Assembly: GCA_017508195.1 (NCBI GenBank) | Contig: JAFVZL010000016.1 | Coordinates: 1 to 41,644, forward strand | Direction: 5' to 3' | From: Clostridia bacterium | GTDB lineage: Bacteria; Bacillota; Clostridia; Oscillospirales; CAG-272 | Length of the DNA stretch: 41,644 nucleotides | In this document: positions 31,039 through 40,904 of the stretch, piece after piece | Layout: every line of letters starts with the position of its first letter | Position numbering within the stretch: position 1 is the stretch's first letter | Program-made: the position numbers and the translations under genes | Notes under the pieces: generated by a model | Seen by the model: the letters and a program-made list of their open reading frames with translations, nothing else | Database searches by the model: none | Told to the model about the DNA's origin: nothing

Positions 31039-34000
31039 ATGAAAAACAAGGTATTGAAGATATTACTTCTGCTTTTAGTTCTCTCCCTCGTTTTCGGTGT
31101 GCTGACTTCGACAGCTGCCGTAAGTGCCGATATTGGAATGACATTCGACGACCTCGTTGAGTACGAGACGGCAGAGGTCAGAGTGGCTCTTCCTCTTACC
31201 TACGAGGCAACCGTCAGGTTCGACAGGGATCAGGGTGGTAAGGGAGGTGTCATCCTCGGCTGCTATACCGATGATAAGACTTCGTGCTTTAATTTTGAGA
31301 TCGGTGAGGGTGGTTCACCGCGTATCCGTATCATAGACGGCAGTGCCGTGAAGTACGACGTTGCGTTTAACAACGTAAGTGTTTATAACGGCGATAAGAC
31401 CCATATCGCGATAACTCTCGATAAGGTGTCGGGTAATGCCTTCTGCTACCTGAACGGTACTCTTGCCGAGACGGTGAAGGCTACCATCCCCGCACAGTTC
31501 GATATCACCTCGGTATTCGCTCTCGGCGGTGACAATCTTGTCACCAATGCCGATTATTTCAAGGGTGAGCTCTTCGGTGTCGCGCTTTATAACGACGTGA
31601 GAACATCATCCGAGATCGCAACCGATGCTTCGGGTGGCAGTACCGCCACCGACGGATTGATAGCGGCTTATTCGCCACTCTCTTATGAAAATGAAAAGGC
31701 TGACGTTATGGTAACAGGCGATGCAAGCTACAAGATGACATATACCTGCGAGTGGATAAAGGACCTTCCCGCACCCGAAAGTTACTCACACTCCTTTGCG
31801 GTAATAGGGGATATACAGTCGATGACCTATTACTATCCCGAGCTTCTTATAAAGCAGTTCGAGTGGATACGCGATAACAAGGATGCAAGAAAGATAGCCT
31901 TTTCGGTAGGACTCGGTGACATAACCGAGAAGAACACGGCTGCCGAGTATCTTAAGGTCATCGAGGCGTACGATAAGATAGACGGGCTCGTTCCGTTCTC
32001 TATAATACGCGGTAACCACGAGAGAACGAGTGACAACTCTACCGCGATGTACGATGCTTACATATCCCAGGACAGATACGGCGACGAGATCACGGGATCT
32101 TATGACGGTACGATGCAGAATACCTACCGCATCATAAAGATCGGTAAGGTCAAGTATATGTTCATGAACCTCGACCTCAGCCTCACCGACGGTGCTATGG
32201 AGTGGGCGAACAGGATAATTGGTGACAATCCCGACTGTCACGTCATCGTTTCTACTCACGTTTATAAAAATATGAGCGGCTCGTATCTTGTCCTCGACGG
32301 CAAGTTCGGTGCAGAGAACAATCCCGAGGACCTTTGGGACAGAGTTCTCAGTCAGCATGAGAACGTTGTTATGGTGCTCTTCGGTCACTCTCCTAAGAAT
32401 ACACTCCTCACAAAGCAGCGCGAGGGCGTACACGGTAACGTAGTTACCGAGATGCTTATCAACCCCTCCGAGACCGACAAGGTGTACGGTGGCGGCGGCT
32501 TCGTTGCTATGTTCTACTTCTCCGAGGACGGTGAGCAGCTTGACGTTCAGTATTACTCCACCATCAAGGATGCATACTTCAAGAGTGAGAACCAGTTTCA
32601 CCTCGAGCTCGACACACCCGGTGCCGTCGAGTTCTCGAGCGTTATCATGAACGTTGGCTCTGATGAGTCCGAGAGAAATCTCACCTGGTATGCACAGTAC
32701 GATCTTCCGGGCGAGGTGCGCTACGGTAAGTCTGAAGACGGTACTCTGCCCGAGAGCTACCTTACCTCGGCGGCAGTCGCTTCAAAGGCTGTAAAGGACG
32801 GCTCCTACACCTACAAGGCTACCATGAAAAACCTCGAGGCGAACTCAACCTACGTCTATCAGCTCGTCGTCGGCGGTGTGGTCTCTGAGTGCTACACCTT
32901 CAACACCTACGGCATGGACGATGACTTCAAATTTGCCTTCGTAACCGACCCTCAGGTAAAGGAAAGTTCACATTCTGCGCTTTGGGATGACACTCTTGAC
33001 AAAATACTCAACAAGTTTGGTGAGGTCTCACTTGTCGTATCTGCGGGTGACCAGACCTCGGAGCCATCGAGCGAGGACAACTTCGATTGGTTCATCTCGA
33101 AGCATCTCTCCTCACTCGCTATAGCGACCACGAACGGTCCCCCTCACGATAATTCCAAGCTTTATAAGGATCACTACAATCTTCCTAACCTCAGTACAAA
33201 TTACGGTGTAAGCACTCCCACCTCGGACTACTTCTACACCTATAACAACGTGCTCTTTATGCACCTTAACGTAGAGGACAGCAATTACGATGAGCACATA
33301 AGCTTTATGGAGAATACCGTAGCCGACAACCCCGATTGCACGTGGCGCGTGGTGCTTCTTCACTTCTCCTTCTTCTCGGGCGGCAACCACAGCACCGACG
33401 GCTCGGTCAAGGGCTTCCGCACCGCACTTGCGGGCAAGTTCACCGAGCTTGGCGTTGACGTCGTTCTCAGCGGACACGATCACGTCTATACCCGAAGCAA
33501 TATGATGAAGAACGGCTACACACTCTCCGGCGACACCGTGACAGGCGGTGCAGTCACCGATCCCACGGGTACTCTTTATATCTGCGGAACGAGCTCTACC
33601 GGCTCGGGCTGGTATAGTGTAGAGCATCACGATGACGATGCGTATATTGCAAAGAGCGAGGATGCCAACCGCAAGAGCGTTGTTATCTTCAGTGTCACCG
33701 AGGGCTCGCTTACGCTTAAGACCTATTTTATTGACGGTGCGACCCCCGAGCAGTACGACAGCTTCACCATAAACAAGACGAGGGACACCGTTCGCCTTGA
33801 CAAGGATACCGATATGCTCGAGTTCCTCCAGGGAACTAGCCGTATACCGCTTGTAAACGCGTATTCCTACGATTCTGCTACCGTTAAGACGGTAGGCGGT
33901 TATTGGTCGCTCAGCACTGATGGCGGTTCAAGCTTCGAGAGCCTCGGTATTTCCTCTGCCGATACTATCCACGTGCTTCGTATCAATCCCGACACGGGCA

Positions 34001-37000
34001 TATGGGAGCTTTCATCCGACGGCGGTGAGAGCTTCGTATCTCTCGGCATTTCTTCAAGGACCTACACCGTGAAGTATGTTACTCTCCCGGGTGCGGGCTT
34101 TGGTGATGCTACCGACCTTACCGCATTTGCACCCCGCCGCTTCACCTCACTCTCTCCCGATGCTCCCGAGCCCTGGATGCCTCGCGGCGAGCTCCGTCTG
34201 GGTAATCTCTATACATGGGATTGGGAATACTACCTCGAGGGCGGTGACGGCACACCCGTGACGGCTTTTGAGTACGGAAAGAGCTATATTGCTTATCCCT
34301 TATCGACCCCGATTCCGATCGCAAGCACCATTTACATAGATACTGTAAGCAACCCATCCGAATACACCTACACCTGGCGAGAGGCATGGGAGATCGTAAG
34401 CTCCTGCCCGCGTGAGAAGATGACGCTTCTGCTGAAGAACGATATTACTCTTACCGCTGACGATGCCGTCATTCTCTCTATACCCGTAAACCTTACGCTT
34501 GACCTCGGGGGCAAGAGACTCGACACCTCCGCCATAACTTCCGCGGTGAAATTTGGAGTAGGCTCGAACGGCTCGAGCTTTACTCTCGTCACCTCGGCTG
34601 ACGGTGGTACGCTTAACGCAGGACTTAACAATCTTCTCGAGCTCGGATCCAACCAGGGCTCGACAATATCCGTACAGTACGGAAGCGAGGAAACGAGGCC
34701 CCTTACGGTCGAGTCCATCAGCTACCTAGTCTTTGCAAACGGAAACTTCAAGTACACCTCTACACTGAATCTCGCTATCTTCGAGGGAAGCTATACGGTA
34801 GCAAGAGGCGTAGTATACGTGTCCAACGTTTCAACGAGTGCAAGTAAAAATATCTATAAGATCAACCTTAAGGATGCGGCGTTCAGATTCTCGGGTGCCG
34901 ATTCGGCAATAGTCCGCTCGAAGGGCCCGGCCTACTTTGCGAATGCTGCCAGCTATCTTTTAGCCGAGGGATGCTCCTTCACCGACACTAACAAGGCAGA
35001 TCACTCATCCTCGAGATTTATTATCCGCGAGGATATCTGGTATGGCTCTATGAGCTTCACCGACTGTGACTTTGTCGGAATGTCCGTCGGCCGCGATTGT
35101 CAGGGAACGGCATATTCGAGCCCAAGCTCTATCACTGTAGGTAAGGGATGTACCTTCGTAAATTCTGCCACTTCATTTAACACGGGTAACCCCTTGTCCT
35201 TCATCTCACCTAAGGTGTCGCTTGCCGATGGATGTGTTCTTGTGCGCACGGATGAGCAGGGCTCGGCAGAGGTTATGTCGCTGGCGGATGCTGTTGAAAT
35301 AACCTGGTATAACCCCATAGGATACAAGGAATATTGGAAGAGCGGTGTCACTCCCGTATACCTCGGTGATACCTCATTCACCGTAGGTGATGTAAGCTAC
35401 TCTCTCGTTCTTACGGAGACACCCTCCGCAGCAACAGAGAACAAGGCGTACGCCTTCAGGAGCGATGAGGGCTATCTCTACAGATACGATGATGAGAACG
35501 GTGTGTGGCAGATATCCACCGATGGCGGTGATACCTACACTAATATCGGCGAAGCAGAGGCGGATCCCGAGGAGCCTATTGTCGGTTGCACCGTTACGGT
35601 TGACGCTGTGAGCACCTCTTATCCTCCGGATACCGACTTCAGAGACGTTCTGCAGACCGTTAACACCACGGCTCACGTAGGGAAGGTCATAAAGATCACG
35701 CTTGATGCCGATATGTCCTTCAAGACCGGAATTACCTACAACAGAGCGTCTACTCTTGAAATTGACCTCGGAGGACATAAGCTTACCTACGAGGCGGATG
35801 ACAGATTTAAGGTTGGTGCATCGAAGCTCCACGTTTATTCTTCTTTGCCGGGCGGTGAGTTTATCTTCGGCGGTACCAAGGGCTCAGGCTTGCAGCCCAG
35901 CGGCGGAGCCGTTGTGTTCGGCAGTGAGGAATATAAAAACTATCTTACGGTAAGCACCGCAAACGAGATACTAAATCCCGCACAGACCGCTGACGGTAAG
36001 ACGCTTCACTTTGAATTCCTCTATTGTACCGTCAACACCGGTGCAAATAACCTTCTGCGTATCAACGCGAAGGGTGCGGGCGCTATCACGCTCGAGATGA
36101 AGATCGTGGGATGTACCGTAACGGGTGACAAGAGTGTTCTGTGCTACAATTACAGTACAAGTCTTTCCGCTACTGCAAACGGCGGAGTTTGCAATGCAAA
36201 TTCGTATATCGACATAGCCGATACCACCTTCGTTTGTACCGCTACCGATCCCCTCGGCTTCTTTGGAGGTCCCAACTTCACTGACCGCTACTTCGGTACG
36301 GTAAGCATTGTAGGCTCGACCTTCCAAAATTACACTCTTAACGGCGATCTCATCATTTCCGATGAAGCGCTCAGCTACAACACTTATTTCGATACTCTCG
36401 GCACGGATTACGATCCTCTTAAGGCTATCACCGTAGGTGAAAACTGCACGTTTATTAATTACGGTGATACCTTTACCGACGATAAGAGCGGCTTCAGAGC
36501 CTCTAACGTGTCGCTCGGCGAGGACTGCAAGCTCAGTGTGCTCGCTGACTCGGTAAAGACCGTATCGGGCAGCTACGGCTGCAGCGTGGAGATAGACGGC
36601 AACACCGTCTACTATCCCAAGAGCACCGATTTCAAGGACGTTCTTGCTGCTCTCGAGATCGATGCAAATACGGGTAAGGTAATAAATGTTGCGCTCAACG
36701 CAGATATGACGGCGGGCAGCACCATCACCTTCACATCGATAAAGAATTACGCCCTTAATATTGACCTATCGGGTCACAAGCTGACCGTGAATGCGGGCGG
36801 CAGACTCTCCTTCGGCGGCTCGGGCTTCTCGCTTAAGATCTACTCATCTAAGCCCGGTGCAGAGCTTGTATTCAGCTCGACTGACGATGCTATTCAGATG
36901 AATAACGGTGGACTTGTGGTCTTTGGCAGCGAGGAGTATAAGAACAATCTGACCGTGACCTCTCCAAAAGAGGTGCTTAACGTTGCTCAGATATCAAACG

Positions 37001-38493
37001 GCTCTGTCATTACTGTAAAGTATCTTTATTCCACCTTCAACATCGGCTCTTTCGGGCTTCTCCGTCTGAACGCCAAGGGCGCAGGCGTTGTAACGCTCGA
37101 TGTCGAGATCACGGGGTGTACCGTTAACGGAGCTGCGAGAGTCATATGCTACAACTCCTCGTCGAACCTTAAGGCTGACGCAAACGGCGGTGTCTACTCG
37201 ATAGACTCCGGAATTGCCGTTAAGGATACCCGGTTCAACTGCTTGTACGATACGCCTCTCGGCATATTCGGCCATGATAACTTCACCGACCGTTACTTCG
37301 GTACGGCAAGCTTCGTTGGTTGTACGTTCAATAACTACTTTATCAACGGCGATCTTATCCGCTCGGATGAGTCGCTCAGTTACAATACCTACTATGACTC
37401 TATTGCCGATGGCTACGATCCGAGAGGAGCTATAAAGGTCGGAGAGGGATGTGTATTTACAAGCTACGGTGACGGCTTCAAGGGTGATCTCTCTGACTTC
37501 AGCGCGAGCAACGTATCGGTTGCCGAGGGCTGCTTCATAGCCTACACCGATAATTCGGTTCTTATCCTCGATTCTTCGCTCCACGCTCTTTCAGACTGGA
37601 AGTCCGAGGACGGTAAGCACTGGCGTGAGTGCGAGAGCTGCAGCGACGGTGTGAAGCTCAACCTTGCCGAATGCAAGATGGATACGAGCGTAACTCCCGC
37701 GGTATGCACCTTATGCGGTGCCGTGGCAGAAGAGCCCGACGATCCCACTCATACTCACAGCTATACCGACGTAATAACACCCCCAACCTGTACGGAAAGA
37801 GGATACACGACCCACACCTGCGCAGAATGTGGTGACGTTTACGTTGATAGCTACGTTCCCGCTACGGGACACTCCTACGGTGATTGGACGGTAACCGTCA
37901 CGCCCGACTGCACAAGCGATGGCACAAGAACTAAGGAGTGCTCGGTTTGCCACATTACGCTTAGCGAGACGCTCGATGCCTACGGCCACGATGAGATAGA
38001 GCACGGGGCAAAGGCTCCAACCTGTACCGAGGTTGGCTGGTATGAGTATGTAAGCTGCTCAAAGTGCGATTACTTGACCTATGAAGAGATCCCCGAAAAG
38101 GGTCACACGCTCACTGACGCCACCTGCGAGAGTGCAGCTACCTGTACGGTATGCGGTGCTACCGAAGGCACAGCACTCGGACATAGCTTCGCCGATGCAA
38201 CCTGCGAGTCACCGAAGACCTGTACGGTTTGCGGTACTACCGATGGCACAGCGCTCGGACATAGCTTCACCGATGCGACCACCGAAGCACCCAAGACCTG
38301 CACAAGATGTGGCAAGACCGAGGGTGACAAGCTTCCCGACGAGGAAGTGATTGAGCCCCCATGCGAACTTCCCGAGGATGAGCACTACGATTGCACGGCT
38401 GACTTCTTTACCGTGCTTTGGAATGCAATAGTTAACTTCTTCCGCAGGATGTTCGGCATGCCCGAGCTTTGTGTATGCGGCAAGGAATTGTAA
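31039..38493 (+). CDS. Giant secreted double-phosphoesterase / beta-helix protein
   Basis: 2484 residues with an N-terminal signal peptide (about 1-30). In order: a LamG-like domain (about 40-205); a first metallophosphoesterase (about 250-510; GDIQ, GLGDITE, RGNHE, STH, GHS); a purple-acid-phosphatase-like Fn3 domain (about 535-625); a second metallophosphoesterase (about 630-870; TDPQ, SAGDQTSE, LLHFSFF, SGHDHVY); short DGG-ESF-SLGIS repeats; three beta-helix-like domains, the last two near-copies 331 residues apart; then Cys-rich CxxC/GH repeats (about 2195-2440). It ends in a hydrophobic/basic tail, FFTVLWNAIVNFFRRMFG. The first phosphoesterase has lost the usual GDxH/GHxH pattern and may be impaired. 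It probably acts at the cell surface on phosphoesters. The gene has its own promoter and terminator. Confidence 0.88.
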   Translation: MKNKVLKILLLLLVLSLVFGVLTSTAAVSADIGMTFDDLVEYETAEVRVALPLTYEATVRFDRDQGGKGGVILGCYTDDKTSCFNFEIGEGGSPRIRIIDGSAVKYDVAFNNVSVYNGDKTHIAITLDKVSGNAFCYLNGTLAETVKATIPAQFDITSVFALGGDNLVTNADYFKGELFGVALYNDVRTSSEIATDASGGSTATDGLIAAYSPLSYENEKADVMVTGDASYKMTYTCEWIKDLPAPESYSHSFAVIGDIQSMTYYYPELLIKQFEWIRDNKDARKIAFSVGLGDITEKNTAAEYLKVIEAYDKIDGLVPFSIIRGNHERTSDNSTAMYDAYISQDRYGDEITGSYDGTMQNTYRIIKIGKVKYMFMNLDLSLTDGAMEWANRIIGDNPDCHVIVSTHVYKNMSGSYLVLDGKFGAENNPEDLWDRVLSQHENVVMVLFGHSPKNTLLTKQREGVHGNVVTEMLINPSETDKVYGGGGFVAMFYFSEDGEQLDVQYYSTIKDAYFKSENQFHLELDTPGAVEFSSVIMNVGSDESERNLTWYAQYDLPGEVRYGKSEDGTLPESYLTSAAVASKAVKDGSYTYKATMKNLEANSTYVYQLVVGGVVSECYTFNTYGMDDDFKFAFVTDPQVKESSHSALWDDTLDKILNKFGEVSLVVSAGDQTSEPSSEDNFDWFISKHLSSLAIATTNGPPHDNSKLYKDHYNLPNLSTNYGVSTPTSDYFYTYNNVLFMHLNVEDSNYDEHISFMENTVADNPDCTWRVVLLHFSFFSGGNHSTDGSVKGFRTALAGKFTELGVDVVLSGHDHVYTRSNMMKNGYTLSGDTVTGGAVTDPTGTLYICGTSSTGSGWYSVEHHDDDAYIAKSEDANRKSVVIFSVTEGSLTLKTYFIDGATPEQYDSFTINKTRDTVRLDKDTDMLEFLQGTSRIPLVNAYSYDSATVKTVGGYWSLSTDGGSSFESLGISSADTIHVLRINPDTGIWELSSDGGESFVSLGISSRTYTVKYVTLPGAGFGDATDLTAFAPRRFTSLSPDAPEPWMPRGELRLGNLYTWDWEYYLEGGDGTPVTAFEYGKSYIAYPLSTPIPIASTIYIDTVSNPSEYTYTWREAWEIVSSCPREKMTLLLKNDITLTADDAVILSIPVNLTLDLGGKRLDTSAITSAVKFGVGSNGSSFTLVTSADGGTLNAGLNNLLELGSNQGSTISVQYGSEETRPLTVESISYLVFANGNFKYTSTLNLAIFEGSYTVARGVVYVSNVSTSASKNIYKINLKDAAFRFSGADSAIVRSKGPAYFANAASYLLAEGCSFTDTNKADHSSSRFIIREDIWYGSMSFTDCDFVGMSVGRDCQGTAYSSPSSITVGKGCTFVNSATSFNTGNPLSFISPKVSLADGCVLVRTDEQGSAEVMSLADAVEITWYNPIGYKEYWKSGVTPVYLGDTSFTVGDVSYSLVLTETPSAATENKAYAFRSDEGYLYRYDDENGVWQISTDGGDTYTNIGEAEADPEEPIVGCTVTVDAVSTSYPPDTDFRDVLQTVNTTAHVGKVIKITLDADMSFKTGITYNRASTLEIDLGGHKLTYEADDRFKVGASKLHVYSSLPGGEFIFGGTKGSGLQPSGGAVVFGSEEYKNYLTVSTANEILNPAQTADGKTLHFEFLYCTVNTGANNLLRINAKGAGAITLEMKIVGCTVTGDKSVLCYNYSTSLSATANGGVCNANSYIDIADTTFVCTATDPLGFFGGPNFTDRYFGTVSIVGSTFQNYTLNGDLIISDEALSYNTYFDTLGTDYDPLKAITVGENCTFINYGDTFTDDKSGFRASNVSLGEDCKLSVLADSVKTVSGSYGCSVEIDGNTVYYPKSTDFKDVLAALEIDANTGKVINVALNADMTAGSTITFTSIKNYALNIDLSGHKLTVNAGGRLSFGGSGFSLKIYSSKPGAELVFSSTDDAIQMNNGGLVVFGSEEYKNNLTVTSPKEVLNVAQISNGSVITVKYLYSTFNIGSFGLLRLNAKGAGVVTLDVEITGCTVNGAARVICYNSSSNLKADANGGVYSIDSGIAVKDTRFNCLYDTPLGIFGHDNFTDRYFGTASFVGCTFNNYFINGDLIRSDESLSYNTYYDSIADGYDPRGAIKVGEGCVFTSYGDGFKGDLSDFSASNVSVAEGCFIAYTDNSVLILDSSLHALSDWKSEDGKHWRECESCSDGVKLNLAECKMDTSVTPAVCTLCGAVAEEPDDPTHTHSYTDVITPPTCTERGYTTHTCAECGDVYVDSYVPATGHSYGDWTVTVTPDCTSDGTRTKECSVCHITLSETLDAYGHDEIEHGAKAPTCTEVGWYEYVSCSKCDYLTYEEIPEKGHTLTDATCESAATCTVCGATEGTALGHSFADATCESPKTCTVCGTTDGTALGHSFTDATTEAPKTCTRCGKTEGDKLPDEEVIEPPCELPEDEHYDCTADFFTVLWNAIVNFFRRMFGMPELCVCGKEL
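35587..37560 (+). repeat. Tandem 993-bp internal duplication in the giant protein
   Basis: Equivalent cysteines of VGCTVTVDAVSTSYPP (codon 35587) and YGCSVEIDGNTVYYPK (codon 36580) are 993 bp apart. Shared landmarks include DLGGHKLT/DLSGHKLT, VVFGSEEYKN, LLR(I/L)NAKGAG, NFTDRYFGT and LSYNTY. The copies are similar but clearly diverged, so the duplication is not recent. Confidence 0.9.
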
Positions 38494-38539
38494 CGTTATT
38501 GTAAATTAAAATTTACATCTACCCATCAAAACAGGTGGG

Positions 38540-38573
38540 AGAGCGGCTCTCAAAGCGAGAGCCGCTCTTTATA
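38540..38573 (+). terminator. Terminator of the giant protein gene
   Basis: A 12-bp stem, AGAGCGGCTCTC (38540-38551) with GAGAGCCGCTCT (38557-38568), is followed by a T-rich tract. Confidence 0.85.
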
Positions 38574-38640
38574 TTTTGGGATAAAAATATACGACTGTCG
38601 GCTCGGATCACCCTCTTTAGAACGGCTTTTCTTTTGATTG

Positions 38641-38669
38641 TTGCATTATACTTTACTTTGTGGTATAAT
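38641..38669 (+). promoter_or_regulatory. Promoter of the lipoprotein cluster
   Basis: TTGCAT (38641-38646), 17 bp ending TGTGG, TATAAT (38664-38669). It sits 58 bp before the first lipoprotein start and excludes longer in-frame starts. Confidence 0.85.
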
Positions 38670-38726
38670 GAAACTATAAAGGGAAGTGCCAGGGGCTTCC
38701 ATAATACATACGGAGGTTTATCAAAA

Positions 38727-39764
38727 ATGAAAAAATCTACCTGCTTTATATTGATAATAGCATTACTTTTCGTCCCTGTTATGCTGACGGGCTGCGATGC
38801 TTTCGCTGGTATTTTCGGCACGGATGACGGGAATACACATACAAGCTCGTATGAGGCTATCACGGGAAAATTCTATCTGTACGAGGCTGCCGATGAAAGG
38901 GCGGAGTATATGAACACCTACTTTGATATCGACGGCTCCGAGGGTAACTTCACCATTAAGTATTACGAAAACGGAACTCTTAAAAAAGAGGGAGTATTCA
39001 AGAAGATAGTAACGCGTCCCGATAAGATCGGCTCTCACAGTGACAATCTCCATTTCAATCTGAAATGCGGTGATACCTACGAGCATATCTCCGCTTACAC
39101 AGAGTGCTTTGAGCCTCTTGACCAGTTCAGGATAATAGATGAATACAGCGGCGGAGATAAAGAGATAAAGTACTTCTACTCCGAGCTCCCCTTCGTTCTT
39201 GGCACCTATGTAAGGGAGGGCGCAGAGTACGTAAAGGAGGCTGCCACCACTAACGAGCAGGATTACAGTATTCCCACGCTCGGTAATTATACCGCCGAGC
39301 TTAACGGCAGATATTCTCTCGATGAGGAGCATTACTTCTACTTCATCAGTCCGAGAGGCTACGTCGGCAAGGACGGACCCTATCTCGATTCCTATTTCCA
39401 GTATTATGCGCCCGGGCTTGATAAGCCTATTGAGGGCTTCGCACACGGAATAACCTACGAGGATTCGATAGCACCGCCCCGTGTATATTTTACCTACTCT
39501 CGCGAGAGCTTCTATTACGATTCGCTCGAGGACACCGAGAGCGCGCTGATGTTCGGCTATAACACCTTTAAGGATGATGACACCATGATAGACCACTACG
39601 GCTCGATAGATTTTTCCGATGGAGAGCTTAAGTCCTTCACGTTCGAGCATCTCTCCCGCTCCTGGACAGAGAACGAGTGGAATCAGTATATGAGCAACTC
39701 CGACTACAAGCTGCCCGATGCAATAATCTATGAATACGTAGGCGGAACGTACTCCAAGGGTTAA
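38727..39764 (+). CDS. Lipoprotein of unknown function (1)
   Basis: 345 residues. The signal peptide ends in the lipobox VMLTGC, so it is anchored to the outer face of the membrane. The mature part is rich in Tyr, Asp and Glu with alternating beta-strand patterns (GKFYLYEAADERAEYMNTYFDIDG; YYFISPRGYVGKDGPYLDSYFQYYAPGLD). It resembles beta-sheet binding domains, but I do not recognise the family. GGAGG lies 9 nt before the ATG. It is first of three lipoprotein genes in one direction, just after the giant secreted protein. Confidence 0.85.
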   Translation: MKKSTCFILIIALLFVPVMLTGCDAFAGIFGTDDGNTHTSSYEAITGKFYLYEAADERAEYMNTYFDIDGSEGNFTIKYYENGTLKKEGVFKKIVTRPDKIGSHSDNLHFNLKCGDTYEHISAYTECFEPLDQFRIIDEYSGGDKEIKYFYSELPFVLGTYVREGAEYVKEAATTNEQDYSIPTLGNYTAELNGRYSLDEEHYFYFISPRGYVGKDGPYLDSYFQYYAPGLDKPIEGFAHGITYEDSIAPPRVYFTYSRESFYYDSLEDTESALMFGYNTFKDDDTMIDHYGSIDFSDGELKSFTFEHLSRSWTENEWNQYMSNSDYKLPDAIIYEYVGGTYSKG

Positions 39765-39802
39765 AGAGCCGATACTAACTTTGACGAAAGGAGCACTTGA
39801 TA

Positions 39803-40903
39803 ATGAAAAAGGCACTGTTTCTGTTTGTAATTTTAATATTTCTTTTCTCACTCTGCTCCTGCTTTCTGTTCGGTCATGCTACGACCCATCCTGATATGGT
39901 CGAATATACCGAGAAAGAAATATTAGAGGTAGCGAAAGGAAAATACGGTATTACCGAGTGGTTATTCACGGGTACAGAGCTTCACGGTGAAGCCGCGTAC
40001 GATGCCGAAGGCAGCTTTTGCCTTGAATTTTACGATGACAGGTTCAGCACAGAGCTTGTCGGAGGTGACAATATCGAGTCAGCTATGCAAGCCTTTGCGG
40101 GCAAGAACGGTAATCACGATATACAGGGGATGTACTCACGTTTTCTCTGCTGTATTGCTCTCGGTAAGTGCGAGGACGGCTCCTTGAAATTCGTCTATTA
40201 CAACACAAACATACACAAGGATGCGGAAATTGCCGATACGATCGGTGCATCCGATTACGTCTTTGAGGTATCACCCGAGGAGATCGCAAACGAACTTTTC
40301 ACCGTAGACACGGAATGGGGTGATATGCAGGATTTCCTCGATGAATTCAAGGATTTCAATCCCCAAAGCCTTGTGTACTCGGGAGAGCGTTTGATAGTAA
40401 GGCGCAGCCAAACAACGTACAGCTACGTTGATATTGAGTTCTATAAGGAAAACGGTGAGGTCGTTTACGATCTTTGTTATATTAAGGACGAGGATGCGCC
40501 TGAGGAGAAGCGGATAGTTTATTCCACGTCTGAGCGCTACGGCGTGATTTATAATTATTACGGTGCGGATAAAACGCAGTATTTTGACATTACTCAGACG
40601 GTCACTCAAAGCCCCGATGAGCAAAACGTTATGGTGCTTCGGGGCAGCGTTGAGGTAAAGCCCATTGACGGTACTGTGCTTTATTCGGCAATAGGCTATA
40701 AGGTCAGCCATCAGGAATTAAACGACAGGGGCAGGATCGTTGAGGCTGAGAGTTGGGATCAGGTCTATGATAAATTGAGCTTTGAAAGAGGCTACGGCAT
40801 TAACCAAATAGACGGTGTCGATCATACCGAAACTGCGAGATTTAGCGTATACGATTTCTACATTTTCTATGAAAAGAACAGGGTAGAACAGAGGGGAAGC
40901 TAG
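39803..40903 (+). CDS. Lipoprotein of unknown function (2)
   Basis: 366 residues. The signal peptide and lipobox are short (LFSLCSC). The mature protein is acidic with no motif I recognise; it includes EYTEKEILEVAKGKYGITEW near the start and YFDITQTVTQSPDEQNVMVLRG later. The ATG at 39803 is preferred (AAAGGAG 9 nt upstream); an in-frame TTG 6 bp earlier is too close to that site. It is probably in an operon with lipoproteins 1 and 3: 38 bp after the former and 1 bp before the latter. Confidence 0.83.
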   Translation: MKKALFLFVILIFLFSLCSCFLFGHATTHPDMVEYTEKEILEVAKGKYGITEWLFTGTELHGEAAYDAEGSFCLEFYDDRFSTELVGGDNIESAMQAFAGKNGNHDIQGMYSRFLCCIALGKCEDGSLKFVYYNTNIHKDAEIADTIGASDYVFEVSPEEIANELFTVDTEWGDMQDFLDEFKDFNPQSLVYSGERLIVRRSQTTYSYVDIEFYKENGEVVYDLCYIKDEDAPEEKRIVYSTSERYGVIYNYYGADKTQYFDITQTVTQSPDEQNVMVLRGSVEVKPIDGTVLYSAIGYKVSHQELNDRGRIVEAESWDQVYDKLSFERGYGINQIDGVDHTETARFSVYDFYIFYEKNRVEQRGS

Positions 40904-40904
40904 G

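Noticed and set aside
31786-32601. 271-codon minus-strand frame inside the giant gene
   Set aside because: No ribosome site or recognisable domain; it lies opposite the first phosphoesterase domain, which is clearly coding on the + strand.
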